Both the position numbers and the translations under genes were made by a program. 33,368 nt of DNA from Candidatus Companilactobacillus pullicola (GTDB lineage: Bacteria; Bacillota; Bacilli; Lactobacillales; Lactobacillaceae), in NCBI GenBank assembly GCA_019116025.1, contig DXCM01000072.1, positions 1 to 33,368 on the forward strand, in the 5' to 3' direction. The notes below the pieces were generated by a model. It was not told where the DNA came from, made no database searches, and saw nothing but the letters and a program-made list of their open reading frames with translations. Positions 16,691-24,432 of this stretch are shown here, piece after piece. The stretch's first letter is position 1. Each line of letters begins with the position of its first letter.

Positions 16691-16757
16691 AACAGACCCA
16701 TTAAGTATTTCAAGACATGCAAATATGCTTGAATCTCTTAATGGAGTCTGTTTTTTT
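16691..16757. repeat. ATTAAGTATT hairpin repeat, copy 1 (terminator)
   Basis: A ~60-bp hairpin. CAGAC (16693-16697) and GTCTG (16746-16750) form the outer stem, CATTAAG/CTTAATG the middle and CAAG..CTTG the inner stem, followed by seven T residues. It shares the ATTAAGTATT..CAAG core with copies at 32051 and 33100. It ends rpiA, and from the other side could stop the minus-strand rarA operon. Confidence 0.85.
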
Positions 16758-16784
16758 GATATATATGTAGTAGAAATGAGTGTT

Positions 16785-16927
16785 CTTGTTCCACTCTCTA
16801 ATAAAAACGAGTTCCACAAGTCAGATTCCTGTGTTTTGCCTGACTTCACGAACTGCCTGCTTTGCAGCCAATTCGCAAAGTCCTGCAAATGCTCAGAGTC
16901 TAAATGACTTGCTCCACTCTCTAATAA
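16785..16927. repeat. Direct repeat bracketing a structured 103-bp segment
   Basis: A 20-bp sequence CTTG(T/C)TCCACTCTCTAATAA occurs at 16785-16804 and again at 16908-16927 with one mismatch. The second copy carries the stop codon of the secreted SLAP-like gene. The segment between them contains small hairpins (AAGTCAG..CTGACTT and CTGCTTTGCAG). It looks like a short insertion or a duplication of the gene end. The reading frames here have no recognisable protein. Confidence 0.55.
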
Positions 16928-17421
16928 TGTATATTCTGTATCCATTCGTTTGGCCCAACTTTACAATAGGATATTCCACGTGGTAGCTGAATTCTTTCAT
17001 CACTTGCCCATGTACCAGCAGCTAATCGGCGTCCAGTATAGGTAAATTCATAGGTTTTATGATTAAATTTCCAAATATTATGTCCGGTTGAAATAGTGAT
17101 AGGGCGATTTATACCTTTATTTATTAAAGCCACGTCGTCAGTACTGACCCATTCGTTAGTCGCAACTCGATAATAATGGTCGTTGCCTGAATTCTTGCCT
17201 ATTTTATCGGTAAGCCAATCAGTTTTGGCTTTAAGTTTACGTTTCTTTATTCGAGAAAAGTCGTAAGTAAAATCATCGTTTTGATCACTTCTGGAAACTA
17301 ATGTGGTCTTTTTGAATGTATGAACAAAACTAACAGCTTTAACTTCAGTCGGATTAGAAAAGCTAAATATTCCAACTAATAATAAACATAAGCCGAGTAA
17401 TAAATTACGTCGTTTCATCAT
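16921..17421 (-). CDS. Small secreted SLAP-like cell-wall protein
   Basis: A 166-residue exported protein. The N-terminus MMKRRNLLLGLCLLLVGIF is a signal peptide with a cut near VKA. The mature part contains two SLAP-like halves, ending in YYRVATNEWVSTDDV and CKVGPNEWIQNIHY, the same Asn-Glu-Trp pattern seen in the C40 hydrolase at 15225. SLAP modules bind wall polymers. No catalytic domain is present. It is the last gene of the yagU-symporter-rarA run, 21 bp after rarA. The ribosome-binding site is GAGGGGTTT before ATGATG, so either ATG could be used. Confidence 0.65.
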   Translation of the reverse strand: MMKRRNLLLGLCLLLVGIFSFSNPTEVKAVSFVHTFKKTTLVSRSDQNDDFTYDFSRIKKRKLKAKTDWLTDKIGKNSGNDHYYRVATNEWVSTDDVALINKGINRPITISTGHNIWKFNHKTYEFTYTGRRLAAGTWASDERIQLPRGISYCKVGPNEWIQNIHY

Positions 17422-17442
17422 ATGAAACCCCTCAATTCTGAA

Positions 17443-18780
17443 TTACTCATTATTATCGTGCTCTTGGTGCCATTTTTCAATGTATTCTAAACGTTGCTTA
17501 AAGAGACGTTCTTTACCTTGTTCGGTTGGTCGGTAGTATTTACTGTTTTCAACTTCTTTAGGTACGGTCTTCATTGATGTTAACTTGTCGGCGTAGTCAT
17601 GAGCTAACTCATAATCCTTTCCATAACCGAGGTTCTTCATAAGCTTCGTTGGAGCGTTTCTGATTTGGAGTGGTACTGGAAGATTACCATACTTCTTAAC
17701 GTCTTTCTGGGCTCTTAATAAAGCCTTATAAGTGGCATTAGATTTGGGAGCGACTGATAAATAAATTACGGTCTCAACTAAGTGAACGTTACATTCAGGC
17801 ATACCTAGAAATTGGCAGGCTTGAAAGGCATTGATTGCAACGTTTAAAGCATTTGTATCTGCCAAGCCAATATCTTCACTAGCAAAACGAACTAGACGTC
17901 GGGCAATGTAAAGAGGGTCTTCGCCGCCTTCGAGCATCCGAGTAACCCAGTAAATAGCTGAATCAGTATCACTGTTGCGCATTGATTTATGTAAAGCAGA
18001 AATAATATTATAGTGTTCCTCGCCATTTTTATCGTAACGTAGAGATTTGGTGTTGAGTAATTGACGAATATCTTCCAGGTCTACTTTGGCAACCTTATCA
18101 TGAACCGTTGAGTTGATAACGGCCATTTCTAGGGTATTCAAAGCTACTCGAGCATCACCGTTAGCGTAATTACCAATCAATTCTAAAGTGTCATCGTCAA
18201 TTTCAACTTTTAATTTTGGAAAAGCTTTAGGATTGGCGAGAGTTTTTTTCAAGAGATCGACTAAATCATCTTTAGTTAAAGACTTTAAGACGAAAACTTT
18301 ACATCTCGATAGTAACGCAGAGTTGATTTCAAATGATGGGTTCTCAGTTGTGGCACCAATCAAGGTAATACTGCCTTTTTCGACGAAAGGTAAGAAAGCA
18401 TCTTGTTGAGCTTTGTTGAAACGATGAATTTCATCAATAAAAACAATAGTCTTTTGACCCATTTCTCGATTCATTTCAGCTTCCTTCATAACCTTCTTAA
18501 TGTCATTGATACCACTAGTAACAGCACTAAAAGTAATGAAATTAGCCTTTGTCTTCTTGGCAATAATTTCAGCTAGAGTAGTTTTACCCACCCCAGGAGG
18601 TCCCCAAAAAATCAAAGAGGGGATTTTATCTTGATCGATGATTTCCTTCAAAATTTTGCCATCACCGATTAAATGTTGTTGACCGACAAAACCCTCTAGT
18701 GTAGTTGGGCGAACCCGATTAGCTAGAGGGCTATTGTTGTCATCATTTTTGTTAGTTGCAAAAAGTGATTCTTGTTGCAT
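17443..18780 (-). CDS. rarA: Replication-associated recombination protein A (AAA+ ATPase)
   Basis: A 445-residue RarA/MgsA clamp-loader-like ATPase that acts at stalled replication forks. Walker A is GPPGVGKTT (residues 60-68), Walker B with the DEIHRFNKAQQDAFLP signature follows, and the sensor 1 region is LIGATTENPSFEINSALLSRC. The C-terminal tetramerisation region contains MLEGGEDPLYIARRLVRFASEDIGLAD. All are hallmark RarA sequences and the length is full. Its start overlaps the stop of the upstream symporter by one base, an unusual partner for a repair gene. Confidence 0.96.
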   Translation of the reverse strand: MQQESLFATNKNDDNNSPLANRVRPTTLEGFVGQQHLIGDGKILKEIIDQDKIPSLIFWGPPGVGKTTLAEIIAKKTKANFITFSAVTSGINDIKKVMKEAEMNREMGQKTIVFIDEIHRFNKAQQDAFLPFVEKGSITLIGATTENPSFEINSALLSRCKVFVLKSLTKDDLVDLLKKTLANPKAFPKLKVEIDDDTLELIGNYANGDARVALNTLEMAVINSTVHDKVAKVDLEDIRQLLNTKSLRYDKNGEEHYNIISALHKSMRNSDTDSAIYWVTRMLEGGEDPLYIARRLVRFASEDIGLADTNALNVAINAFQACQFLGMPECNVHLVETVIYLSVAPKSNATYKALLRAQKDVKKYGNLPVPLQIRNAPTKLMKNLGYGKDYELAHDYADKLTSMKTVPKEVENSKYYRPTEQGKERLFKQRLEYIEKWHQEHDNNE

Positions 18781-20105
18781 TATTTACCTTCTTTATTAAT
18801 AGCTTGTTGAATTTGTTTCTCATTATATCCTAGCAAGATTAAAAACATGATTAAATATAACCCCAATGGGATCAAAGCGTAATTCAAGTTAATTGCTGAG
18901 ATAGTGGTGGCCGATTGAGCCTTGTTGGAAACGTAGCCTGATAACTCTAAAGATTCAGCGGTAATCAAACCACCCAATCCTAAACCAAGATTAACACCAA
19001 AATCGTCAGTTGATGCTAGGACACCTTCAGCTTGAATACCCATTGAAGTACCATAACGAATAGTATCGGCAATCATAATTGAGACTAAGCCGATAATAAA
19101 TCCGCCACCGATACCATTAATGAAGATACCACTGAAGATGAGGGCCAAATTTTTTGAATAGGCACCAGCAGTGATAATTACCTGACCAATAAAGGCGATA
19201 ATGATACCTAATAGCATGGTATGTTTTTTACCTAATTTGGCGGAAACAAAGTAAATAGCGACAACGCCAATTAAAGCAGTCAGAGTAAAACTATTAGCGA
19301 TTGAGACTAGATTTTCATCATGTAAGACGTATTTAAAATAGTAAATAGTCGTTTGATTTTTAATGGAAGTGGTTAGCCAATAAAGAAAGATAACGACAGA
19401 AATAACGATCCAGGGTCGATTTTGTTTAAGCATCTTCCAAACTTTAACGAGTGGCTGGTGACTGATACTGTCATCCGTATAACGTTCACGAACATGGAAG
19501 AAAGTATTCAAAATCAAAGCCAAGGAGATGATCCCGAAGAGAATGATCGTACCTAAAAATCCCTTTTGTTGGTTACCATTGCCGAAAAGATTAACTAGAG
19601 GGATGGTAAAGACGGCCACGATAATTTGGACAGAGCTACCAGAAAACTGTCTGATAACGCCTAAAAGGGTAGTTTCCTGCTCATTATTAGTCATGGTTGG
19701 CAAAATGGATGTGATAGGTAGATTAACGGCGGTATAAAAGAATCCTAATCCTAGATAAGTTATATAGGCCCAGATTAATTTTCCAGAATGTGGTAGAAAA
19801 TTAGGTGTGACGAAAGTTAGGATAGCAAAGATGACGTAGGGAAAGGAGTACCACAGGAAAAATGGTCGACTCTTCCCCCAACGAGAATGGGTGTTGTCAA
19901 TCAAAATACCGATGATCAGACTTTCAAAAACATCAGCGGCTCTGGCAACGACGAAAAGGATTGCAACTTCGCTAGCTGTCAATCCAAAAACATCAGTGTA
20001 AAAGAAGAGTAGATAAGTTGTCATCATTTGAAAGACGAGATTATCTGCGGCATCACTTAGGCCATAGCTGATTCTTTCAGTTATTGAGGTGTCCCATTTA
20101 TTCAA
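18780..20105 (-). CDS. GPH-family (MelB-like) sugar:cation symporter
   Basis: A 441-residue membrane transporter with ~12 helices. The N-terminal signature ITERISYGLSDAADNLVFQMMTTYLLFFYTDVFGL and the loop IDNTHSRWGKSRPFFLW are typical of the glycoside-pentoside-hexuronide:cation symporter family. These proteins import sugars or glycosides with Na+ or H+. No glycosidase or sugar-kinase gene is adjacent, so the substrate is unknown. It lies 8 bp after the yagU-like gene and overlaps rarA by one base. Confidence 0.85.
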   Translation of the reverse strand: MNKWDTSITERISYGLSDAADNLVFQMMTTYLLFFYTDVFGLTASEVAILFVVARAADVFESLIIGILIDNTHSRWGKSRPFFLWYSFPYVIFAILTFVTPNFLPHSGKLIWAYITYLGLGFFYTAVNLPITSILPTMTNNEQETTLLGVIRQFSGSSVQIIVAVFTIPLVNLFGNGNQQKGFLGTIILFGIISLALILNTFFHVRERYTDDSISHQPLVKVWKMLKQNRPWIVISVVIFLYWLTTSIKNQTTIYYFKYVLHDENLVSIANSFTLTALIGVVAIYFVSAKLGKKHTMLLGIIIAFIGQVIITAGAYSKNLALIFSGIFINGIGGGFIIGLVSIMIADTIRYGTSMGIQAEGVLASTDDFGVNLGLGLGGLITAESLELSGYVSNKAQSATTISAINLNYALIPLGLYLIMFLILLGYNEKQIQQAINKEGK

Positions 20106-20113
20106 AGGAGACC

Positions 20114-20626
20114 CTATTTCTGTGCAGTTAAGCGACGATAAAGTTCACGGCCGACAATATCGTTTGTCCACATCCAAGCAATGTGACCGAGTGCTTCAGA
20201 AAGATGTTCTTCAGTAGGTTGGTCTTTAGGACTAGGAACAGTCTTCATCATTGGCATGATACCAATATGAAAGGCTACCCAGATTGCTAGACCAAAGATA
20301 GCTCCGGAACCCTTTCTGATAAATGGTTTGTATTGTGATAAAACTTCATAAATAATGGCAAACGATGTGGAGAAACCAAAGTGCATCATGAAACTTGCCC
20401 AAGACATTTGGTGACCAGAATAAGTATAAGTGCCACGAGTAATACTTTGAGGAATACCCATTTGTTCCATTAAGGTTTGAGGTGGGTTAACAGCATCACG
20501 GGCAGGTGTACGTGGTGGTAAGACGTTTTCCCAACCTAGTTTAACGAATCCAGAAATGATTCCGGCAGCTGTTCCAGCAATAATAGCATCCTTTAAATTA
20601 GCTTTTTGTTCTTTACTCAAGTGCAT
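20114..20626 (-). CDS. YagU-like (DUF1440) inner membrane protein
   Basis: A 170-residue membrane protein with about four hydrophobic segments. The pattern IIAGTAAGIISGFVKLGWE, LPPRTPARDAVNPP and the later MSWASFMMHFGFSTSFAIIYE and LSEALGHIAWMWTNDIVGREL matches the YagU/DUF1440 family. In E. coli YagU contributes to acid resistance, from memory; the molecular function is unclear. A TATACT -10 on the minus strand (20668-20663) could start the operon, but its -35 is weak. It is the first gene of the four-gene run ending in the SLAP-like protein. Confidence 0.85.
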   Translation of the reverse strand: MHLSKEQKANLKDAIIAGTAAGIISGFVKLGWENVLPPRTPARDAVNPPQTLMEQMGIPQSITRGTYTYSGHQMSWASFMMHFGFSTSFAIIYEVLSQYKPFIRKGSGAIFGLAIWVAFHIGIMPMMKTVPSPKDQPTEEHLSEALGHIAWMWTNDIVGRELYRRLTAQK

Positions 20627-20740
20627 AATTTAGTACCTCGCTTCTATCATTATTTTAATCTCAGTATAAATCAGAGTGAGGATGAATTCAGGTAATAGGT
20701 CTTGCCAAAGGTAGTAAAATCAGACGTTTTGGAATATTGA

Positions 20741-20850
20741 GTCCGTTTGGTCATAAATTCTTCACATATTATTATAAATTAATTCGTAATTTGGCAATCG
20801 TATATTCATAAATTCCCGTTATTATTTAAGCATAGTCAAATAACAAAGAG
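20741..20850 (+). promoter_or_regulatory. Conserved upstream region of intergenic locus A
   Basis: This 110-bp stretch is homologous to 24106-24215. Shared blocks are TTCACA, AATTCGTA, TATATTCATAAATTC, TATTATTTAAGCATAGTCAAA and CAAAGAGGTGA. It probably holds the promoter: TATTAT (20820-20825) is the best -10, but no standard -35 is found, so an activator is possible. The conservation ends at the tiny ORF. Confidence 0.55.
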
Positions 20851-21268
20851 GTGACCGGATGAACAAACAAATTCTTTAGAAATAATCCTTTTTAAATATA
20901 CTTATTGAAAACATAAAATGAATAGAAATAAACCCCTTATAACTTATATACAAAATTAAAACCCTTATAAATTCAATTAATATATCTCCCCCCTATAAAA
21001 GATATATTTACAGATAAACTTGGAAGAAGTGACCGGATGAAATTGGAAGCTAGTTTTACTAATTAGATGATGAATTTAGATTACTCACTTAACAAATAGA
21101 ATAAACCCTTATATTAATTTAAACCCTATTTTTAAAAGTTTAATCCCCTTATTAAACACAAATAAAACTTTATTTATCTCCCCCCTTAAGATAAAAAGTT
21201 AAATAAGATATTTATCCTACATATAAATATCGTAAACAAAAAGCCTGCTTGTTTAGCAGACTTTTTTG
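20832..21268 (+). ncRNA. Locus A: two-module transcript with tiny ORFs and C-rich hairpin loops
   Basis: Predicted ~435-nt transcript, from comparison with locus B. Module 1 has AGAGGTGACCGG before a 6-codon ORF (20859-20879, MNKQIL), C-rich boxes AACCCCTTAT (20931) and ACCCTTATAA (20961), and a hairpin AATATATC/GATATATT (20979-21008) with loop TCCCCCCTATAAAA. Module 2, 178 bp on, repeats GTGACCGGATGA before a 9-codon ORF (21037-21066, MKLEASFTN), boxes at 21103, 21121 and 21141, and hairpin TTTATCT/AGATAAA (21173-21195) with loop CCCCCCTTA. A terminator follows. The C-rich loops resemble the anti-Shine-Dalgarno loops of Firmicutes sRNAs such as RsaE/RoxS or LhrC. Whether peptide or RNA matters is unknown. 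Confidence 0.5.
21238..21268 (+). terminator. Terminator of locus A
   Basis: AAAAAG-C-CTGCT pairs with AGCAG-A-CTTTTTT around TGTTT, ending in a T tract. Confidence 0.85.
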
Positions 21269-21305
21269 TTAGTTGTTAAATCTTGGAATTGTGCTTTAAA
21301 ATGCC

Positions 21306-21477
21306 GTCTTCCGCAAAAAATATGTGGGCCGCTGGAACGTAGCGGACGCGACTTGAAGCTAATAATTTTCCACTTCGTGTAAAATTATGGATCTTCAAGC
21401 TCGGTCTTCTACTAACCTTGCTTCGCAAGCTAAGTAGAATTTCGCTACTTAGGGCCCACATATTTTTTACTCCAGAC
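21306..21477 (+). repeat. 172-bp cloverleaf repeat, copy R1
   Basis: An imperfect outer stem (GTCT..CAGAC plus AAAAAATATGTGGGCC against GGCCCACATATTTTTT) encloses stem B GTAGCG/CGCTAC, stem C CTTGAAG/CTTCAAG carrying a long hairpin with a TTCG loop, and stem D TTCTACT/AGTAGAA carrying CTTGC-TTC-GCAAG. It has the same length and fold as R2 and R3 but different stem sequences. T runs on both exits mean it could also terminate transcription either way. It lies between locus A and the TetM-like gene. Confidence 0.85.
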
Positions 21478-21574
21478 TAAATCCTACTTCTTTTGTTAGT
21501 AAATCTGGATGAATATTTCTAATTTCGTTACTACAAAGTTAAAAAGTTAAAGATTAAATCATTGGAAAGGAAAT

Positions 21575-23536
21575 CTAAGCAAGTTCATTTCCTTTTTCTA
21601 GATTTTCTAATGGATAAGTATAAGGTAGGTGAGCTGTTTGTGGGACTTGGTCCCAAGCTACGGGATAGCCGGCACCGTGGGCACAGAAAACGGAATCGGG
21701 GGTATTTTCTAGATCGGAAACGGGATGATATTGTGTTTTTTCTATAATTTCATCGGCGTTGTGGCAAGGGCGATAACCGAGAACGATGCATTCTAGTTGT
21801 CCTTGACCATGTGTGTAAGCTCGAACTTGTTTACTGTAGCCTTGCATCTGAGATACTGGAGCAATACCGGTTAAGATATTGGTCTGATTATTGGTTACTT
21901 CTGGTGTGTCAAAAGTTCCATTCATCTTTTGAATATCATTCATGGCACGACCTACTTGGTCTTGATCTACTTCTAGTCGGAATTGATACCATGGTTCTAA
22001 CAATTGGCAACCGTTAAATTGTTTAAGCATCATTAATCCTTGTCTGACAGCTCGCCAAGTTGCTTCACGGAAATCGCCACCGACTGAATGGACATTGCTT
22101 GCTCGACCACTGATCAGTGTTATTTTCATGTCAGTGATTGGGGCACCGATTAGGACTCCTAAATGTTCTTTAGCGCCTAAATTAGATAAAACTTGATGTT
22201 GCCAATTTTTACCGAGGGTGTCGAGATTACATTGAGAGTCAAAGGTTAATCCGCTACCTGGTTTATCGGGTTCTAATAATAGATGAACTTCGGCGTAATG
22301 ACGTAGGGGTTCAAAGTGACCGATACCCTCAACTTTTTTAGTGATAGTTTCTTTGTAGAGAATGCTGCCTTGACTGAAATCGACATCTAAATTAAATCTT
22401 TGTAGAAGTAATTGTTGAAGGACTTCTAATTGGACTTCACCCATTATTTGTACACGGATTTCTTCAAGTTGATTGGACCAAGTTACACGAAGTTGAGGAT
22501 CTTCATCTTCTAGTTGTCTCAGAGCAGTTAAACATGTGTGAATATCGTTATCTTTAGGATCAACAGTATAGGTGAGGACTGGTTGAATTGTTGGATCACT
22601 GGCGTTAATTTCTTTGCCTAAACCTAATCCAGGAAAAGTTTCAGTTAAACCAGTGACAGCACAGATTCCTCCAGCAGCGACTTCTGGTTGTAATTCAAAT
22701 TTAGAACCATTGTAGATTCGTACTTGATTGGCTTTTTGATCTTTGAACAAAACATCCTTATTATGTAAAATTCCGCCGGTCACTTTGATCCAAGTTAAGC
22801 GTTCGTCGTTTTCATCATGAGAGATTTTAAAAACTTTGGCTCCAAAAGTGTCATCATATGTAGATTCGTTTGTCCAGTTCTCAAAGCCTTGAAGAAACTC
22901 ATCAATTCCAGAAATTTTCAAAGCTGAACCAAAGTAACAAGGGAAAATTTGACGTTTTTGAATCATGTGACGAACAGTATCGTCCGATAAAGTGCCGGAT
23001 TCTAAAAATTGATTGAGGATGTCATCGTCTTGAAGGGCAATCTCTTCGTAAATATCATCCGTTAAATCGTTAAAAGCTATACAACCAGGAGAAAGTTTAT
23101 TCTGTAATTCTTCCAGTACTTGAGTTTGGTTGACACCAGCAGCGTCAATTTTATTAACAAAAATAAAAGTTGGTATCTGATAGTTTTGGAGTAGGTTCCA
23201 AAGCGTTTTGGTGTAACCTTGAACACCATCAGTGGCAGATACGACCAAAATAGCATAATCAAGGACACTTAAAACTTGTTCAGTTTGGGATGCAAAGTCG
23301 ACGTGTCCGGGAGTATCCAAGAGTGTTAATTTCAAATTATCGTATTGTAAGTTAGCTTGATGAGAGAAGATAGTGATACCACGCTTTTTTTCAAGATCAT
23401 CTGAGTCCAAAAAAGCATCGCCGTTATCGACACGACCGAGTTTACGCAATTGACCAGCTTTGTAGAGTAAAGCCTCAGAAAGAGTAGTCTTGCCGGCATC
23501 AACATGTGCCACGATTCCAGTTACAATGTGTTTCAT
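21575..23536 (-). CDS. TetM-like ribosomal-protection GTPase (EF-G family)
   Basis: A 653-residue translational GTPase. G1 is AHVDAGKTT near the N-terminus, then the switch region KKRGITIFSHQA, G3 DTPGHVDFASQTEQVLSVLD and G4 NKID. The overall order and the absence of the EF-G insert match TetM/TetO-type ribosomal-protection proteins, slightly longer here than TetM (~639). Many lactobacilli carry chromosomal paralogues of this kind, so resistance to tetracycline should not be assumed. The frame is open to 23617, but those codons lie in repeat R2, and GAGAGGAG stands before the ATG at 23536. The gene lies between direct repeats R1 and R2, and R2 may form part of its 5' leader. Confidence 0.85.
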   Translation of the reverse strand: MKHIVTGIVAHVDAGKTTLSEALLYKAGQLRKLGRVDNGDAFLDSDDLEKKRGITIFSHQANLQYDNLKLTLLDTPGHVDFASQTEQVLSVLDYAILVVSATDGVQGYTKTLWNLLQNYQIPTFIFVNKIDAAGVNQTQVLEELQNKLSPGCIAFNDLTDDIYEEIALQDDDILNQFLESGTLSDDTVRHMIQKRQIFPCYFGSALKISGIDEFLQGFENWTNESTYDDTFGAKVFKISHDENDERLTWIKVTGGILHNKDVLFKDQKANQVRIYNGSKFELQPEVAAGGICAVTGLTETFPGLGLGKEINASDPTIQPVLTYTVDPKDNDIHTCLTALRQLEDEDPQLRVTWSNQLEEIRVQIMGEVQLEVLQQLLLQRFNLDVDFSQGSILYKETITKKVEGIGHFEPLRHYAEVHLLLEPDKPGSGLTFDSQCNLDTLGKNWQHQVLSNLGAKEHLGVLIGAPITDMKITLISGRASNVHSVGGDFREATWRAVRQGLMMLKQFNGCQLLEPWYQFRLEVDQDQVGRAMNDIQKMNGTFDTPEVTNNQTNILTGIAPVSQMQGYSKQVRAYTHGQGQLECIVLGYRPCHNADEIIEKTQYHPVSDLENTPDSVFCAHGAGYPVAWDQVPQTAHLPYTYPLENLEKGNELA

Positions 23537-23573
23537 GAATATTTCTCCTCTCAAATTTGGGTTAAGGATGCCC

Positions 23574-23745
23574 GTCGGCAGTAGAGAATCTGTGGGCCAC
23601 TGGAACGTGGTGGACACGACTTGAAGCTAATAATTTTACACTTCGTGCAAAATTATGGATCTCCAAGCTCGGTCTTCTGGTAACCTTGCTGCGCAAGCTA
23701 ACCAGAACTTCACCACTGAGGGCCCACAGATTTTCTACTGTCGAC
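23574..23745 (+). repeat. 172-bp cloverleaf repeat, copy R2
   Basis: The outer stem is GTCGGCAGTAGAGAATC... against its complement at 23721-23745, with two G-T pairs instead of G-C. Stem B is GTGGTG/CACCAC and stem D TTCTGGT/ACCAGAA. Homology with R3 continues downstream to GTAATCAA (23801-23808), through an AATTGCAGTATTT block, so the whole unit is nearer 240 bp. It lies directly upstream of the TetM-like gene, in the same orientation as R1. Confidence 0.88.
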
Positions 23746-24105
23746 TGTATTTCTGTTTCTATTGTTATTTATTAAAATTGCAGTATTTGAATTGTTTTAT
23801 GTAATCAAGTAATGATTATGATTTTTGGTTCAGAAAAATTATATAAGTAATGGAATGGGATATTAGTCCGAAACAACAAGCTTAATTGGTCTTAGATGTG
23901 AAATTATATTTATCGATTCCTAAAATAGAAAAGAAACCAGATTAAAGAATTCATCTCGGATAAAACAAATGAAGTACTCTCTAGTCCGAATAGTGCCCAT
24001 AGCGTTCCAACAGCATTCCCAATTTTCGCGGAGGACGGCAGTCACTACACTATAATCAATCAAACAGAACTTATAGTACATTTTACTATCACTTTTGTCT
24101 AAAAA
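23746..24105. other. Intergenic stretch between R2 and locus B
   Basis: No gene is seen. The first ~60 bp are the R2 downstream homology. Positions 23986-24041 are a remnant of the cloverleaf repeat. The remaining sequence is AT-rich with no element that I can name. Confidence 0.5.
23986..24041 (-). repeat. Truncated cloverleaf repeat (R4 subfamily)
   Basis: CCCATAGCGTTCCAACAGCATTCCCAATTTT matches the last bases of the window (33328-33368) in the same orientation. Read on the minus strand, its beginning TGCCGTCCTCCGC matches the left end of R1 (TGCCGTCTTCCGC). The right-hand part of the unit is missing. Confidence 0.75.
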
Positions 24106-24215
24106 AGACGGTTCGTCAAAATTTCTTCACAATTAATTATTATTTAATTCGTAGTTTACTAATCATATATTCATAAATTCTGGGTATTATTTAAGCATAG
24201 TCAAAAGCAAAGAGG
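24106..24215 (+). promoter_or_regulatory. Conserved upstream region of intergenic locus B
   Basis: Homologous to 20741-20850, with the same order of blocks ending in TATTATTTAAGCATAGTCAAA and AAAGAGGTGA. TATTAT at 24185-24190 is the best -10 candidate. The two upstream regions are better conserved than the transcripts they precede. Confidence 0.55.
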
Positions 24216-24432
24216 TGATCGATGATTACAAAACATTCTCCAAGAATTACTAAATTACATAAATAAAAAATTAACGATAAATAATCTTTTTAAACTCTAA
24301 TCTCCCTAAAAAATAGATATATCTCCTCCCCAAAGATATAAAATTTTACAAATTTAAACAGAAAGAAGAAATTGTTATGAAAAAGACAAATACAAAAAGA
24401 GCTCGCCTTATGGCAAGCTCTTTTCTTTATGT
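24196..24432 (+). ncRNA. Locus B: one-module transcript with tiny ORF and C-rich hairpin
   Basis: Predicted ~235-nt transcript parallel to locus A. AGAGGTGATCG precedes a 14-codon ORF (24222-24266, MITKHSPRITKLHK). An AATCTCCCTAAA box follows near 24299, then a hairpin TATATCT/AGATATA (24318-24340) with loop CCTCCCCAA, an AGAAAGAAGAAATTGTTATG segment like the start of module 2 in locus A, and a terminator. The loop contains CTCCTCC, which matches the ribosome's own anti-Shine-Dalgarno core. It is convergent with the opp operon. Confidence 0.5.
24395..24432. terminator. Bidirectional terminator of locus B and the opp operon
   Basis: AAAAGAGCT-C-GCC pairs with GGC-A-AGCTCTTTT around TTAT, with A and T tracts at the ends. 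It lies 39 bp past the oppF stop on the minus strand. Confidence 0.9.

Noticed and set aside
16667-16945. 92-codon minus-strand reading frame over the rpiA terminator
   Set aside because: It crosses a strong terminator hairpin and the direct-repeat segment, has no ribosome-binding site and no protein-like character.
21575-23536. Calling the TetM-like gene a tetracycline resistance determinant
   Set aside because: Sequence places it in the ribosomal-protection family, but chromosomal paralogues in lactobacilli are common and resistance cannot be read from sequence by eye.
23536-23617. N-terminal extension of the TetM-like protein
   Set aside because: These codons overlap repeat R2 and follow no ribosome-binding site; the family's conserved N-terminus begins at the internal ATG.
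20741-24432. Type I toxin-antitoxin system in loci A and B
   Set aside because: The tiny ORFs are not hydrophobic and no convincing antisense promoter was seen.
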